Assembly (NCBI GenBank): GCA_017532355.1
Contig: JAFXJK010000017.1
Location: forward strand, 1-21,227
Direction of reading: 5' to 3'
Length of the DNA stretch: 21,227 nucleotides
Source: Oscillospiraceae bacterium
GTDB lineage: Bacteria; Bacillota_A; Clostridia; Oscillospirales; JAAYXM01
Part shown: positions 14,659-21,227 of the stretch, in pieces
Position numbering within the stretch: position 1 is the first letter of the stretch
Layout: the number at the start of each line of letters is the position of its first letter
Program-made: the position numbers and the translations under genes
Notes under the pieces: generated by a model
Seen by the model: the letters and a program-made list of their open reading frames with translations, nothing else
Database searches by the model: none
Told to the model about the DNA's origin: nothing

Positions 14659-15522
14659 ATGTCAAATATGTTTTCAAATCCGGAGCGCGCCGAGGTTCTT
14701 GCGCAGGCGCTTCCGTATATCAAACGCTATAACGGAAAAGTAGTTGTTGTAAAATACGGCGGAAACGCGATGATTGACGAACACCTCAAGCAGCAGGTTA
14801 TGGAAGATATCGTTCTCCTCTGGCTTATCGGTGTCAAGATTGTCCTTGTTCACGGCGGTGGCCCTGAAATAAGCGATATTATGGCTCGTCTCGGAAAAAA
14901 GCCGGAGTTTGTTGACGGTCTCCGTGTTACTGACAAGGAAACCGTGGATATCGTTCAGATGGTGCTCGCAGGCAAGGTCAATAAAACTCTCGTAACGCTC
15001 CTTGAAGCTATGGGCGGTAAGGCGATGGGTATTTCAGGTATGGACGGCCGCCTTATCGAAGCAAAGATTAAAGACGAGCGTCTCGGCTTTGTCGGCGATA
15101 TTACGAAGATTAACATCGAGCCGGTTGTTGACCTTCTCGAGAAGAACTACATACCCGTTATCTCAACAGTCGGTTGCGATAAGGAAGGCAATACATATAA
15201 CATCAACGGAGATACCGCGGCAGCTCATATCGCAGGTGCTCTCGGTGCAGAGCGTCTTATTATGATGACTGACATCGCAGGAATTCTCCGCGATAAGGAT
15301 GACCCGTCAACCTTGATTCCGGAAATCACAATCGAAGATGCCGATAAGCTCTACGCAGAGGGCGTCATTTCTGGCGGTATGATTCCGAAGGTAGATTGCT
15401 GTATCGAAGCAATCCACGAGGGTGTTTCAAAGGTAATTATAATGGATGGTCGCGTTCCGCATTCAATCCTTATGGAGCTTCTTACAAACGAAGGTGCAGG
15501 AACGATGGTAACCGGAGGCTAA
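14659..15522 (+). CDS. argB: acetylglutamate kinase
   Basis: A 287-residue amino-acid-kinase-family enzyme that phosphorylates N-acetylglutamate, the usual controlled step of the cyclic pathway. KYGGNAM (32-38) and VHGGGPEIS (from 64) form the phosphate- and substrate-binding glycine loops. INGDTAAAHIAGAL and SGGMIPKVDCCIEAI carry the later ATP-site residues. The N-terminal helix with ALPYIKRYNGK is of the kind found in arginine-inhibited hexameric enzymes, so feedback inhibition is likely (family knowledge). A RBS AGGAGAG lies before the ATG, 15 bases after argJ. Confidence 0.96.
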   Translation: MSNMFSNPERAEVLAQALPYIKRYNGKVVVVKYGGNAMIDEHLKQQVMEDIVLLWLIGVKIVLVHGGGPEISDIMARLGKKPEFVDGLRVTDKETVDIVQMVLAGKVNKTLVTLLEAMGGKAMGISGMDGRLIEAKIKDERLGFVGDITKINIEPVVDLLEKNYIPVISTVGCDKEGNTYNINGDTAAAHIAGALGAERLIMMTDIAGILRDKDDPSTLIPEITIEDADKLYAEGVISGGMIPKVDCCIEAIHEGVSKVIIMDGRVPHSILMELLTNEGAGTMVTGG

Positions 15523-15524
15523 AT

Positions 15525-16688
15525 ATGAGTATTACGGAAAAAGATAAAAGCTATGTTGCGAATACATATAACCGCTTCTCCATAGAGCTTGTAAGCGGCA
15601 AGGGCGCCGAGGTTTTTGATACAGCGGGAAAGCGTTATATAGATATGGGAACAGGCATCGGCGTTACGGCGTTTGGATATTGCGATGAAGCGTGGAGCGA
15701 GGCAGTTTCTGCTCAGGCAAAGCGCCTTCAGCATACGTCAAACCTCTATTATACAGAGCCGTGTGCATGTCTTGCAGAGCTTCTTTGCAAAAAGACCGGT
15801 ATGAAGAAAGTCTTTTTCGGAAACTCGGGTGCTGAGGCTAACGAGTGTGCAATTAAGGTTGCGAGAAAGTATGCCGCAGAGAAGAAGGGCGAGGATTATT
15901 ACACGATAGTAACCCTTGAAAACAGCTTCCACGGCAGAACGCTCACGACGCTTGCTGCAACGGGACAGGAGCATTACCACGAGCTCTTCCGTCCGCTCAC
16001 ACCGGGCTTTGTCCACACTCCGGCAAATGATTTTGCCGCTATGGAAAAGATTGTTTCCGAGAACAAGGTTGCAGGCATAATGCTTGAATGTGTTCAGGGC
16101 GAGGGTGGAGTTATTGCGCTTGATGCTGACTTTGTCAAGAAAACAGCCGCTCTTGCAAAAGAAAAGGACATCATCCTCATTATCGACGAGGTACAGACCG
16201 GTAACGGCAGAAGCGGCAAGCTTTATTCGTATATGAATTTTGGCATTGAGCCCGATGTGGTATCTACTGCAAAGGGACTTGGCGGAGGTCTCCCGATAGG
16301 CGCGGCACTTCTCGGAGAAAAGGTTGAGAGTGTCCTCGGCTTCGGTGACCACGGCTCGACGTTTGGCGGAAACCCCGTTTGCGCTGCAGGAGCATATTCC
16401 GTGCTCTCGAGAATTGACGATAAGCTCCTTTCGGAAGTCCGTGAGAAGAGCGAATATATCTTTGAACGTCTCGGTAAATGTTTAGGCGTTGAATCGGTAA
16501 GCGGAATGGGCCTTATGATAGGCCTCAAGACGAAAAAGCCGGCAGGCGATATCGTTCGCGCTTGTATGGAGCGAGGTGTTCTCTGCCTTACGGCAAAGGA
16601 TAAGGTTCGACTTCTCCCGTCGCTCAATATTGATATGGAAATACTTCGTGAGGCAGTGGAAATCATTGCCGAAGAATGTGAAAGGTAA
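15525..16688 (+). CDS. argD: acetylornithine aminotransferase
   Basis: A 387-residue class III, PLP-dependent aminotransferase that converts N-acetylglutamate semialdehyde to N-acetylornithine. The PLP Lys250 is in STAKGLGGGLPIGA, the cofactor-binding DEVQTGNGRSG starts at Asp221, and FFGNSGAEANECAIK binds the phosphate. The frame is open upstream into argB, but GGAGG at 15514-15518 is 6 bases before the ATG at 15525, giving the usual N-terminus MSITEKDKSYVANTYNRF. Only two bases separate it from the argB stop. Some family members also act on succinyl-diaminopimelate in lysine synthesis. Confidence 0.95.
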   Translation: MSITEKDKSYVANTYNRFSIELVSGKGAEVFDTAGKRYIDMGTGIGVTAFGYCDEAWSEAVSAQAKRLQHTSNLYYTEPCACLAELLCKKTGMKKVFFGNSGAEANECAIKVARKYAAEKKGEDYYTIVTLENSFHGRTLTTLAATGQEHYHELFRPLTPGFVHTPANDFAAMEKIVSENKVAGIMLECVQGEGGVIALDADFVKKTAALAKEKDIILIIDEVQTGNGRSGKLYSYMNFGIEPDVVSTAKGLGGGLPIGAALLGEKVESVLGFGDHGSTFGGNPVCAAGAYSVLSRIDDKLLSEVREKSEYIFERLGKCLGVESVSGMGLMIGLKTKKPAGDIVRACMERGVLCLTAKDKVRLLPSLNIDMEILREAVEIIAEECER

Positions 16689-16697
16689 GTGTAATAC

Positions 16698-17681
16698 ATG
16701 AATTTGAAGGGAAAAAGCTTCTTAAAGCTTCTTGACTTTACACCTGATGAAATCAAATATCTTATCGACCTTGCAAAAAAACTCAAGAAAAAGAAGAAAG
16801 CAGGCAAGGCTCACGAGCTTTGTAAAGGTAAGAACATAGCTCTCATATTTGAAAAGACGAGCACGAGAACACGCTGTGCGTTTGAAGTTGCGGCGTCTGA
16901 CCTCGGTATGCATCCCGTATATCTCGATCCGCAGGGTTCTCAGATAGGAAAGAAAGAGAGCATCGCAGATACAGCTCGAGTCCTCGGCAGAATGTTTGAC
17001 GGTATCGAATACCGCGGCTTCGGTCAGGAGATCGTTGAGGATCTTGCAAAGTACGCAGGCGTACCTGTCTGGAACGGTCTCACAAACGAGTTCCACCCGA
17101 CTCAGATTCTTGCGGACTTCATGACGATTGAAGAGCATTTCGGAACACTCGAAGGCAAGAAGCTCGTTTATATGGGCGATGCGAGATACAATATGGGCAA
17201 CTCTCTCATGGTAGGATGTGCCAAGATGGGTATGCACTTTGTCGCCTGCGCGCCGAAGAAGTATTTCCCTGAAAGCTCGCTTGTCGCAGAGTGCCAGGCA
17301 ATCGCAAAGGAAACGTCCGCAGTAATCGAGTTTATAGAAGATCCGATGGAAGCTACAAAGGGCGCAGACGTTATCTATACAGACGTATGGGTTTCAATGG
17401 GCGAGCCGGCTGACGTATGGAAGGAGAGAATTGAAGACCTTCTCCCGTACCAGGTAAATATGAAGCTTATGGATAACGCAGGTGACGGTTGCGTGTTTAT
17501 GCACTGTCTGCCGGCATTCCACGACCTCAACACATCAATCGGTCGCGATATTCACGAGAAATTCGGTTTAACCGCAATGGAAGTTACAGACGAGGTAATC
17601 GAGTCAGAACGCTCCATCGTATTTGATGAAGCAGAAAACCGTATGCACACAATAAAAGCTGTCATGGCAGCGACACTTTAA
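16698..17681 (+). CDS. argF: ornithine carbamoyltransferase
   Basis: A 327-residue enzyme forming citrulline from ornithine and carbamoyl phosphate. The carbamoyl-phosphate site STRTR (55-59), FHPTQ (132-136), the ornithine SMG loop (233-235) and HCLP (269-272) are intact. [26 protein letters not shown] makes it the E. coli ArgF/catabolic ArcB-like subfamily rather than the Bacillus ArgF one. Position at the end of argCJBD argues for the biosynthetic role. The ribosome binding site is weak (AAAGG about 12 bases before the ATG, which is 9 bases after the argD stop). A strong terminator follows the stop. argG and argH must be elsewhere. Confidence 0.95.
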   Translation: MNLKGKSFLKLLDFTPDEIKYLIDLAKKLKKKKKAGKAHELCKGKNIALIFEKTSTRTRCAFEVAASDLGMHPVYLDPQGSQIGKKESIADTARVLGRMFDGIEYRGFGQEIVEDLAKYAGVPVWNGLTNEFHPTQILADFMTIEEHFGTLEGKKLVYMGDARYNMGNSLMVGCAKMGMHFVACAPKKYFPESSLVAECQAIAKETSAVIEFIEDPMEATKGADVIYTDVWVSMGEPADVWKERIEDLLPYQVNMKLMDNAGDGCVFMHCLPAFHDLNTSIGRDIHEKFGLTAMEVTDEVIESERSIVFDEAENRMHTIKAVMAATL

Positions 17682-17682
17682 G

Positions 17683-17723
17683 ACAATAAAAAACTCCCGT
17701 CTCGGACGGGAGTTTTTTATTGT
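17683..17723. terminator. perfect bidirectional terminator between argF and metK
   Basis: A 19-bp perfect stem (17683-17701 with 17705-17723) has a TCG loop, a GC-rich ACTCCCGTC centre and A/T-rich ends, giving T-runs on both strands. It serves the convergent argF and metK and overlaps the metK stop codon by one base. Confidence 0.95.
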
Positions 17724-18892
17724 TACTTAAGGTTATTGACTTTATCAAGCTTTTCCCACGGAAGGTCGAGATCCGTTCTTCCGAAGTGGCCGTATGCCGC
17801 GGTCTGCTTGTAAATCGGACGGCGGAGATCAAAGTTCTCAATAATCTTGAGAGGACGCATATCAAAGTTATCAAAAACAAGCTTTGAAAGAGCCTCGTCC
17901 GAAATCTTACCTGTTCCAAATGTATCAACGAATACGGAAACGGGGTTCGCAACGCCGATAGCATAAGCAAGCTGGATTTCGCAGCGGTCAGCAAGAGAAG
18001 CTGCAACAATGTTCTTTGCAATGTATCTTGCCATGTAAGCGGCTGATCTGTCAACCTTTGTCGGGTCCTTTCCGGAGAAAGCGCCGCCACCGTGGCGAGC
18101 AAAGCCGCCGTAGGTGTCAACAATAATTTTTCTTCCCGTGAGTCCGGAGTCGCCCTGCGGTCCGCCTACAACGAAGCGGCCTGTCGGGTTGATTAAGAAC
18201 TTTGTGTTTTTGTCGATATATTCTTCAGGCATAACCGGAAGAATGATGTGGTCGCGTACCGCATCGCGGAGAGCGGAGAGGGAAATCGTGTCAAGGTGCT
18301 GAGTTGAAATAACAACCGTGTCGCAACGCTTGATTTTGTTTCCTTCATATTCGAAGGTAACCTGGCTCTTGCCGTCCGGGCAGAGGAAGTCGAGCTCTCC
18401 CGACTTTCTTACGTCAGCAAGTCTCTTCGAGAGCTTGTGAGCGTAGGTGATGGGAGCAGGCATAAACTCTGCAGTTTCGTTTGTAGCGTAGCCGAACATC
18501 ATACCCTGGTCGCCTGCGCCGATTTTGTTTGCAATATCAGCGGCAGAATCCTTAAACTCAAAGGAGTTGTCAACGCCGAGGGCGATGTCGGGAGACTGCT
18601 CATCGATAGAGGAAAGGACAGCACAGGTCTTTGAGTCAAATCCCATAAGAGGGCTGTTGTATCCAATCTCATCAATCGTCTTTCTGACGGTAGCCGGGAT
18701 ATCGACGTAGCATTCTGTCGAAATCTCGCCCATAACGAGTGCCATACCTGTGGTAACGATAGTTTCGCAGGCTACGCGAGCGTTTTTGTCATTTTCAAGG
18801 ATGGCATCGAGGATAGAGTCTGAAATCTGGTCGCAGACTTTGTCAGGATGTCCTTCCGTAACTGATTCTGAAGTAAATTTGTAAAGTGCCAT
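17723..18892 (-). CDS. metK: S-adenosylmethionine synthase
   Basis: A 389-residue cytosolic enzyme that joins ATP and methionine to form S-adenosylmethionine. GHPDK (14-18), the hexapeptide region [12 protein letters not shown], and [19 protein letters not shown] with its phosphate-binding Lys and Asp are all present. Length is normal. The frame opens five codons earlier at a TTG, but GGAG lies about 9 bases before the ATG at 18892 and gives the standard [14 protein letters not shown] start. It has its own promoter with a leader of about 30 bases, too short for a SAM riboswitch, so control in this organism is not through S-box sensing at this gene. Confidence 0.97.
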   Translation of the reverse strand: MALYKFTSESVTEGHPDKVCDQISDSILDAILENDKNARVACETIVTTGMALVMGEISTECYVDIPATVRKTIDEIGYNSPLMGFDSKTCAVLSSIDEQSPDIALGVDNSFEFKDSAADIANKIGAGDQGMMFGYATNETAEFMPAPITYAHKLSKRLADVRKSGELDFLCPDGKSQVTFEYEGNKIKRCDTVVISTQHLDTISLSALRDAVRDHIILPVMPEEYIDKNTKFLINPTGRFVVGGPQGDSGLTGRKIIVDTYGGFARHGGGAFSGKDPTKVDRSAAYMARYIAKNIVAASLADRCEIQLAYAIGVANPVSVFVDTFGTGKISDEALSKLVFDNFDMRPLKIIENFDLRRPIYKQTAAYGHFGRTDLDLPWEKLDKVNNLK

Positions 18893-18928
18893 AATATAAA
18901 ACTCCAAACTAAATTTTCTTATAAAAAT

Positions 18929-18957
18929 ATAATATCAAATAAAACGCCAAAAATCAA
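18929..18957 (-). promoter_or_regulatory. metK promoter
   Basis: On the minus strand TTGATT (18952-18957) and TATTAT (18929-18934) are 17 bases apart. The -10 ends 36 bases before the metK ATG. Confidence 0.65.
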
Positions 18958-19002
18958 CGTTTTTCTTTTTTGTAAAAACCTCTTTCTTTTCTTGGAAAAG
19001 CG

Positions 19003-19011
19003 TGGTATAAT
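19003..19011 (+). promoter_or_regulatory. extended -10 promoter of rhaA
   Basis: TGGTATAAT is a perfect extended -10. No good -35 is seen (TTTCTT at 18983-18988 is the best at 17 bases). I see no clear operator palindrome for a rhamnose regulator between here and the rhaA start. Confidence 0.6.
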
Positions 19012-19045
19012 TCTTTTGTTTAAAAAGTATTTTGGAGGAGAAGAA

Positions 19046-20281
19046 ATGAATCGTTTTGACGAAGCTAAGAAAATTTATGCAGACCTCGGCGTTGACGTTG
19101 AGGCGGCAATAAACAGGTTGAAGAAAGTTCCGATTGCAATGCACTGCTGGCAGGGTGACGACGTTCTCGGTTTTGACAGTGCAGAGGAGCTTTCCGGCGG
19201 TATCCAGACTACGGGTAACTACCCCGGTCGCGCAAGAACTCCTGCAGAGCTTATGCAGGATATAGATAAGGCTATATCCTTTATCCCGGGTAAGAAAAAG
19301 CTCAATCTCCACGCGTGCTATGCTATCTTTGACGGTGAGGCGGCAGACCGCGATGCTCTCAAACCTTCGCATTTTGCAGCCTGGCTTAAGTTTGCAAAGG
19401 ACAGGGGTATGGGTATAGACTTTAACCCGACCTTCTTCTCACACAAGATGGTCAAAGACGGTCTTACTCTTTCGTCTCCCGATGAAGCAGTAAGAAAGTT
19501 CTGGGTAGAGCACGGCAAGCGTTGCATCGAAATTTCTGAGTATTTTGCAAACGAGACGGGTGTTCCGTGCGTTATGAATATCTGGATTCCGGACGGCTAT
19601 AAGGATATCCCGGCAGACCGCCTCGGCCCGAGAGCGCGTTTCAAGAAGTCTCTTGATGAGATTCTCTCGATTGATTATGATAAGTCCAAGGTATATGTAT
19701 GCCTCGAGTCCAAGGTCTTCGGTATCGGTATGGAGTCTTACACGGTCGGATCTTCCGAGTTCTGCTTAAACTACGTAAATGCAAAGGGCATCACCCCGCT
19801 TATGGATAACGGCCATTACCACCCGACGGAAGTTGTCTCCGATAAGCTTTCTGCTATGCTTCCGTTCCACGAGAAAATCGCTCTCCACGTTACACGTGGC
19901 GTTCGTTGGGACAGTGACCACGTTGTCCTTTTCGACGATGAAACAAAGGAAATAGCAAAGGAAATTGTTTTCCACGATGCGCTTGACCGCATCTTCATCG
20001 CAACTGACTACTTCGACGCATCTATAAACCGTATCTCCGCTTGGGTAACGGGTATGAGAAGCGTTCAGAAGGCTCTTCTTGCGGCTCTTCTCCAGCCGTG
20101 TGATGTTATGAAGAAGCTCCAGAACGAGAACAGAATGACAGAGCTTATGGTTCTTCAGGAAGACGTAAAGACAGCTCCGTTCGGCGATGTCTGGGAAGAG
20201 TACCTTGCACGCGAAGGCGTTGAGAAGGACTATATCTCCCCGATAATGGCGTACGAAAAGGAAGTTCTTCTCAAGAGATAA
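19046..20281 (+). CDS. rhaA: L-rhamnose isomerase
   Basis: A 411-residue metal-dependent aldose-ketose isomerase converting L-rhamnose to L-rhamnulose in the cytosol. The N-terminal CWQGDDVLGFD and GGIQTTGNYPGRARTPAEL blocks, CLESKVFGIG with the metal-binding Glu, LMDNGHYHPTE with metal-binding Asp and substrate His, and LHVTRGVRWDSDHVV are diagnostic. Length matches E. coli RhaA (419). GGAGGAG lies directly before the ATG at 19046; the longer frame starting near 18992 would begin upstream of the promoter. rhaB, rhaD and a rhamnose regulator are absent from the window, so the rest of the pathway is encoded elsewhere or begins beyond it. The next gene, DUF896, follows by 22 bases. Confidence 0.95.
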   Translation: MNRFDEAKKIYADLGVDVEAAINRLKKVPIAMHCWQGDDVLGFDSAEELSGGIQTTGNYPGRARTPAELMQDIDKAISFIPGKKKLNLHACYAIFDGEAADRDALKPSHFAAWLKFAKDRGMGIDFNPTFFSHKMVKDGLTLSSPDEAVRKFWVEHGKRCIEISEYFANETGVPCVMNIWIPDGYKDIPADRLGPRARFKKSLDEILSIDYDKSKVYVCLESKVFGIGMESYTVGSSEFCLNYVNAKGITPLMDNGHYHPTEVVSDKLSAMLPFHEKIALHVTRGVRWDSDHVVLFDDETKEIAKEIVFHDALDRIFIATDYFDASINRISAWVTGMRSVQKALLAALLQPCDVMKKLQNENRMTELMVLQEDVKTAPFGDVWEEYLAREGVEKDYISPIMAYEKEVLLKR

Positions 20282-20303
20282 ATTCAGAGAGGATTAATGT
20301 GCT

Positions 20304-20507
20304 ATGGAAAAGCTGATTTCCAGAATAAACGAACTTGCGAAAAAATCCCGTGAAGAGGGGCTTTCCGCAGCTGAGCTTGAAGAACAGGCAAAGCTCAGGA
20401 AGGAATATATCGCAAAGTTCCGTCAGGGTATGGAAAATGCGCTCAGCAACGTCTATATCGTTGACGAAAACGGCAACAAGAAAAAAGTAGAGAAAAAGAA
20501 AAAGTAA
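20304..20507 (+). CDS. DUF896 (YnzC-like) small protein
   Basis: A 67-residue, highly charged helical protein. MEKLISRINELAKKSREEGLS, then E(L)EEQAKLRKEYIAKFRQG and LSNVYIVDENGN are the DUF896/YnzC family pattern. Bacillus YnzC is a two-helix protein of unknown function in the SOS-linked yneA operon; no SOS gene is here. The lysine-rich tail KKKVEKKKK is unusual in strength and suggests nucleic acid contact (inference). AGAGAGG is about 13 bases before the ATG, a loose spacing. It appears co-transcribed with rhaA and is followed by a strong hairpin. Confidence 0.88.
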   Translation: MEKLISRINELAKKSREEGLSAAELEEQAKLRKEYIAKFRQGMENALSNVYIVDENGNKKKVEKKKK

Positions 20508-20513
20508 TTAAAA

Positions 20514-20553
20514 TACGGCAGACAGTCTTTTTGATTGTCTGCCGTAAAATTTT
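20514..20553 (+). terminator. terminator-like hairpin after the DUF896 gene
   Basis: A 14-bp stem with one G:T wobble (20514-20527 with 20533-20546, centre CGGCAGACA) closes a TTTTT loop and is followed by AAATTTTG. The T-run is short and delayed, so termination may be partial. Confidence 0.7.
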
Positions 20554-20563
20554 GTGGTATAAT
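20535..20563 (+). promoter_or_regulatory. probable promoter of the right-edge membrane protein
   Basis: TGGTATAAT (20555-20563) is a perfect extended -10, and TTGTCT (20535-20540) is a weak -35 at 17 bases. The -35 lies inside the descending arm of the preceding hairpin. Confidence 0.5.
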
Positions 20564-20604
20564 CGAAATGTATTTCTTTTCTGACTTGACGTGAGAATGT
20601 AAGA

Positions 20605-20630
20605 ATGTCGAAAATTGACGAAAGGAAGAA
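20605..20630 (+). repeat. direct repeat copy 1 (upstream of the membrane-protein gene)
   Basis: This 26-base stretch starting ATGTCGAAAA matches 21139-21164 at 23 positions (19 of the first 20). Read as codons it gives MSKIDERKK; the other copy gives MSKNDESKK. It is in frame with the gene that follows and could be a start for it. Confidence 0.7.
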
Positions 20631-20634
20631 ATAT

Positions 20635-21063
20635 ATGAAGAAAAGAATGCTAATTGGGATTTTTTCTCCCTTACTATATTTTTGGATATACCATTTTTTG
20701 CGTTATTGTCCTTTGTTTGAATATAGTGAGAAATATGGTGCAATTCAAAATGCAATGTTATTTATACTGCCTGCTTTACCCGGTGTAGCACTTGCCTTTC
20801 TGCTAGTGGAGGATTCTGTTAAAAAATATTTCAAATCAGTTGGAATATGTTTTATAATTTCTTTGGTTGTATTTATTCTTTATATTCAATCTGGTGTTGA
20901 ATTGATGATATTTAGAGCAATTACAGGATACGAAGAAGGTTCTCCGGGGGAAGGAATTTTAATCCTTGTTACATTTATGTCCTACATCATATCTTGTTTT
21001 GTGGGAGTAATTATTTCTGGTATTATTACGGGGTGTAGACAAAACAAATCAAAAAATGAGTAG
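20635..21063 (+). CDS. unrecognised multi-pass membrane protein
   Basis: A 142-residue hydrophobic protein with about four membrane segments (roughly 5-25, 40-60, 68-88 and 110-133), a Glu/Gly-rich loop (TGYEEGSPGEG) and a short polar tail. I do not recognise the family. It is visibly richer in A and T and in codons such as ATA, TTA and TTT than the rhaA and arg genes, which suggests later acquisition. I place the start at the ATG at 20635 because AAAGGAAG lies about 8 bases upstream; an in-frame ATG at 20605 lies inside the direct repeat, lacks a good ribosome site, and would add ten residues. It has its own promoter and is bracketed by the two repeat copies. Confidence 0.65.
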   Translation: MKKRMLIGIFSPLLYFWIYHFLRYCPLFEYSEKYGAIQNAMLFILPALPGVALAFLLVEDSVKKYFKSVGICFIISLVVFILYIQSGVELMIFRAITGYEEGSPGEGILILVTFMSYIISCFVGVIISGIITGCRQNKSKNE

Positions 21064-21100
21064 TTTTTTAGTTCTAACCTGACACGAACTTGACGCCAAA

Positions 21101-21120
21101 AAGGTTTGCATCTAAACCTT
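21101..21120 (-). terminator. weak hairpin, terminator-like on the minus strand
   Basis: AAGGTTT (21101-21107) and AAACCTT (21114-21120) form a 7-bp stem with a 6-base loop. On the minus strand it is followed by TTTTTGG. It could end a minus-strand gene lying beyond the window, or it may be a chance structure. Confidence 0.3.
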
Positions 21121-21138
21121 ATGTGTCGCAATATGGAT

Positions 21139-21219
21139 ATGTCGAAAAATGACGAAAGCAAAAAGCCTCCCCTGTGTAAGGGGAGGTGGGTTTGCGAAGC
21201 AAACTCGGAGGGGTTGTAA
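21139..21219 (+). repeat. palindromic repeat element carrying a 26-codon frame
   Basis: The element begins with direct-repeat copy 2 (21139-21164), then an 8-bp hairpin built on CCTCCCC/GGGGAGG (21166-21186, GTGTA loop), a second 6-bp hairpin GTTTGC/GCAAAC (21190-21204, GAA loop), and GGAGGGGTTG. This double-hairpin form is a dispersed repeat I recall from clostridial genomes. The whole stretch is also one complete frame, ATG at 21139 to TAA at 21217-21219, coding MSKNDESKKPPLCKGRW and nine more residues. No ribosome binding site is evident, so translation is doubtful. The element may run on past the window. Confidence 0.7.
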
Positions 21220-21227
21220 ATGGATAA

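Noticed and set aside
15738..16352. 204-codon open frame on the minus strand
   Set aside because: It lies wholly opposite argD, an intact gene with all its catalytic residues, has no ribosome site, and its sequence resembles no protein family; it is a shadow of codon bias.
16722..17237. 171-codon open frame on the minus strand
   Set aside because: It is antisense to argF, which is complete; no start signal or family resemblance.
17683..17723. Attachment site or recombination site because of the perfect long inverted repeat
   Set aside because: The GC-rich centre, tiny loop and T-runs between convergent stops are fully explained by a bidirectional terminator.
18893..18960. SAM riboswitch upstream of metK
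   Set aside because: The likely transcription start leaves a leader of only about 30 bases, with no paired stems or terminator of the S-box type.
21166..21219. CRISPR repeat or tRNA-like structure at the right edge
   Set aside because: There are two hairpins but no regularly spaced repeats and no tRNA arms; it fits a dispersed palindromic element better.

Overview
The window reads as chromosomal DNA of a low-to-mid-GC Clostridia member (Bacillota), most likely an anaerobic gut or rumen type close to the Oscillospirales/Christensenellales. This is inferred from AGGAGG-type ribosome binding sites, the ecfA1-ecfA2-ecfT-truA order, ClpE-type and DUF896 (YnzC) proteins, clostridial families such as DUF5711 and DUF4830, and a short palindromic repeat at the right edge of a kind I recall from such genomes. 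Nothing in the window is phage- or plasmid-like, and I see no rRNA, tRNA or CRISPR. No gap between genes exceeds 300 bases.

Layout. (1) Bases 1-123 are the 3' end of an unidentified plus-strand gene, closed by a bidirectional terminator. (2) Bases 162-10326 are an eleven-gene minus-strand block. In transcription order it holds a SAM-dependent methyltransferase, ecfA1, ecfA2, ecfT, truA, a DUF5711 protein, cvpA-like, pgsA, a ClpE-like unfoldase, an ArsC/Spx-like protein and a Cof-type HAD phosphatase. Gaps are 0-60 bases, three junctions overlap, and a good promoter precedes the first gene, so it may be one long operon. It combines vitamin/micronutrient uptake, tRNA modification, membrane and phospholipid functions and protein quality control. 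(3) Bases 10476-12315, plus strand, carry a DUF4830 lipoprotein/membrane-like protein, a PqqD-family protein overlapping an S24/S26 peptidase, and a YgjV-family membrane protein. (4) Bases 12493-17681 are a compact arginine operon argC-argJ-argB-argD-argF with a strong promoter and two AT-rich palindromes in the operator position. It encodes the cyclic acetyl-ornithine route and the step to citrulline; argG, argH, carAB and argR are not here. (5) metK is convergent with argF across a perfect 19-bp-stem terminator. (6) rhaA and a DUF896 gene form a plus-strand unit diverging from metK. (7) The right edge is different: a more A/T-rich membrane-protein gene without a recognised family is flanked by two copies of a ~26-base direct repeat, the second of which leads into a palindromic repeat element that carries its own 26-codon reading frame.

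Most of the window is ordinary housekeeping DNA. The parts that best repay a second look are the orphan PqqD/peptidase pair, the repeat-flanked gene at the right edge, the ClpE-ArsC coupling and the presumed arginine operator. I do not see a clearly new multi-gene system.
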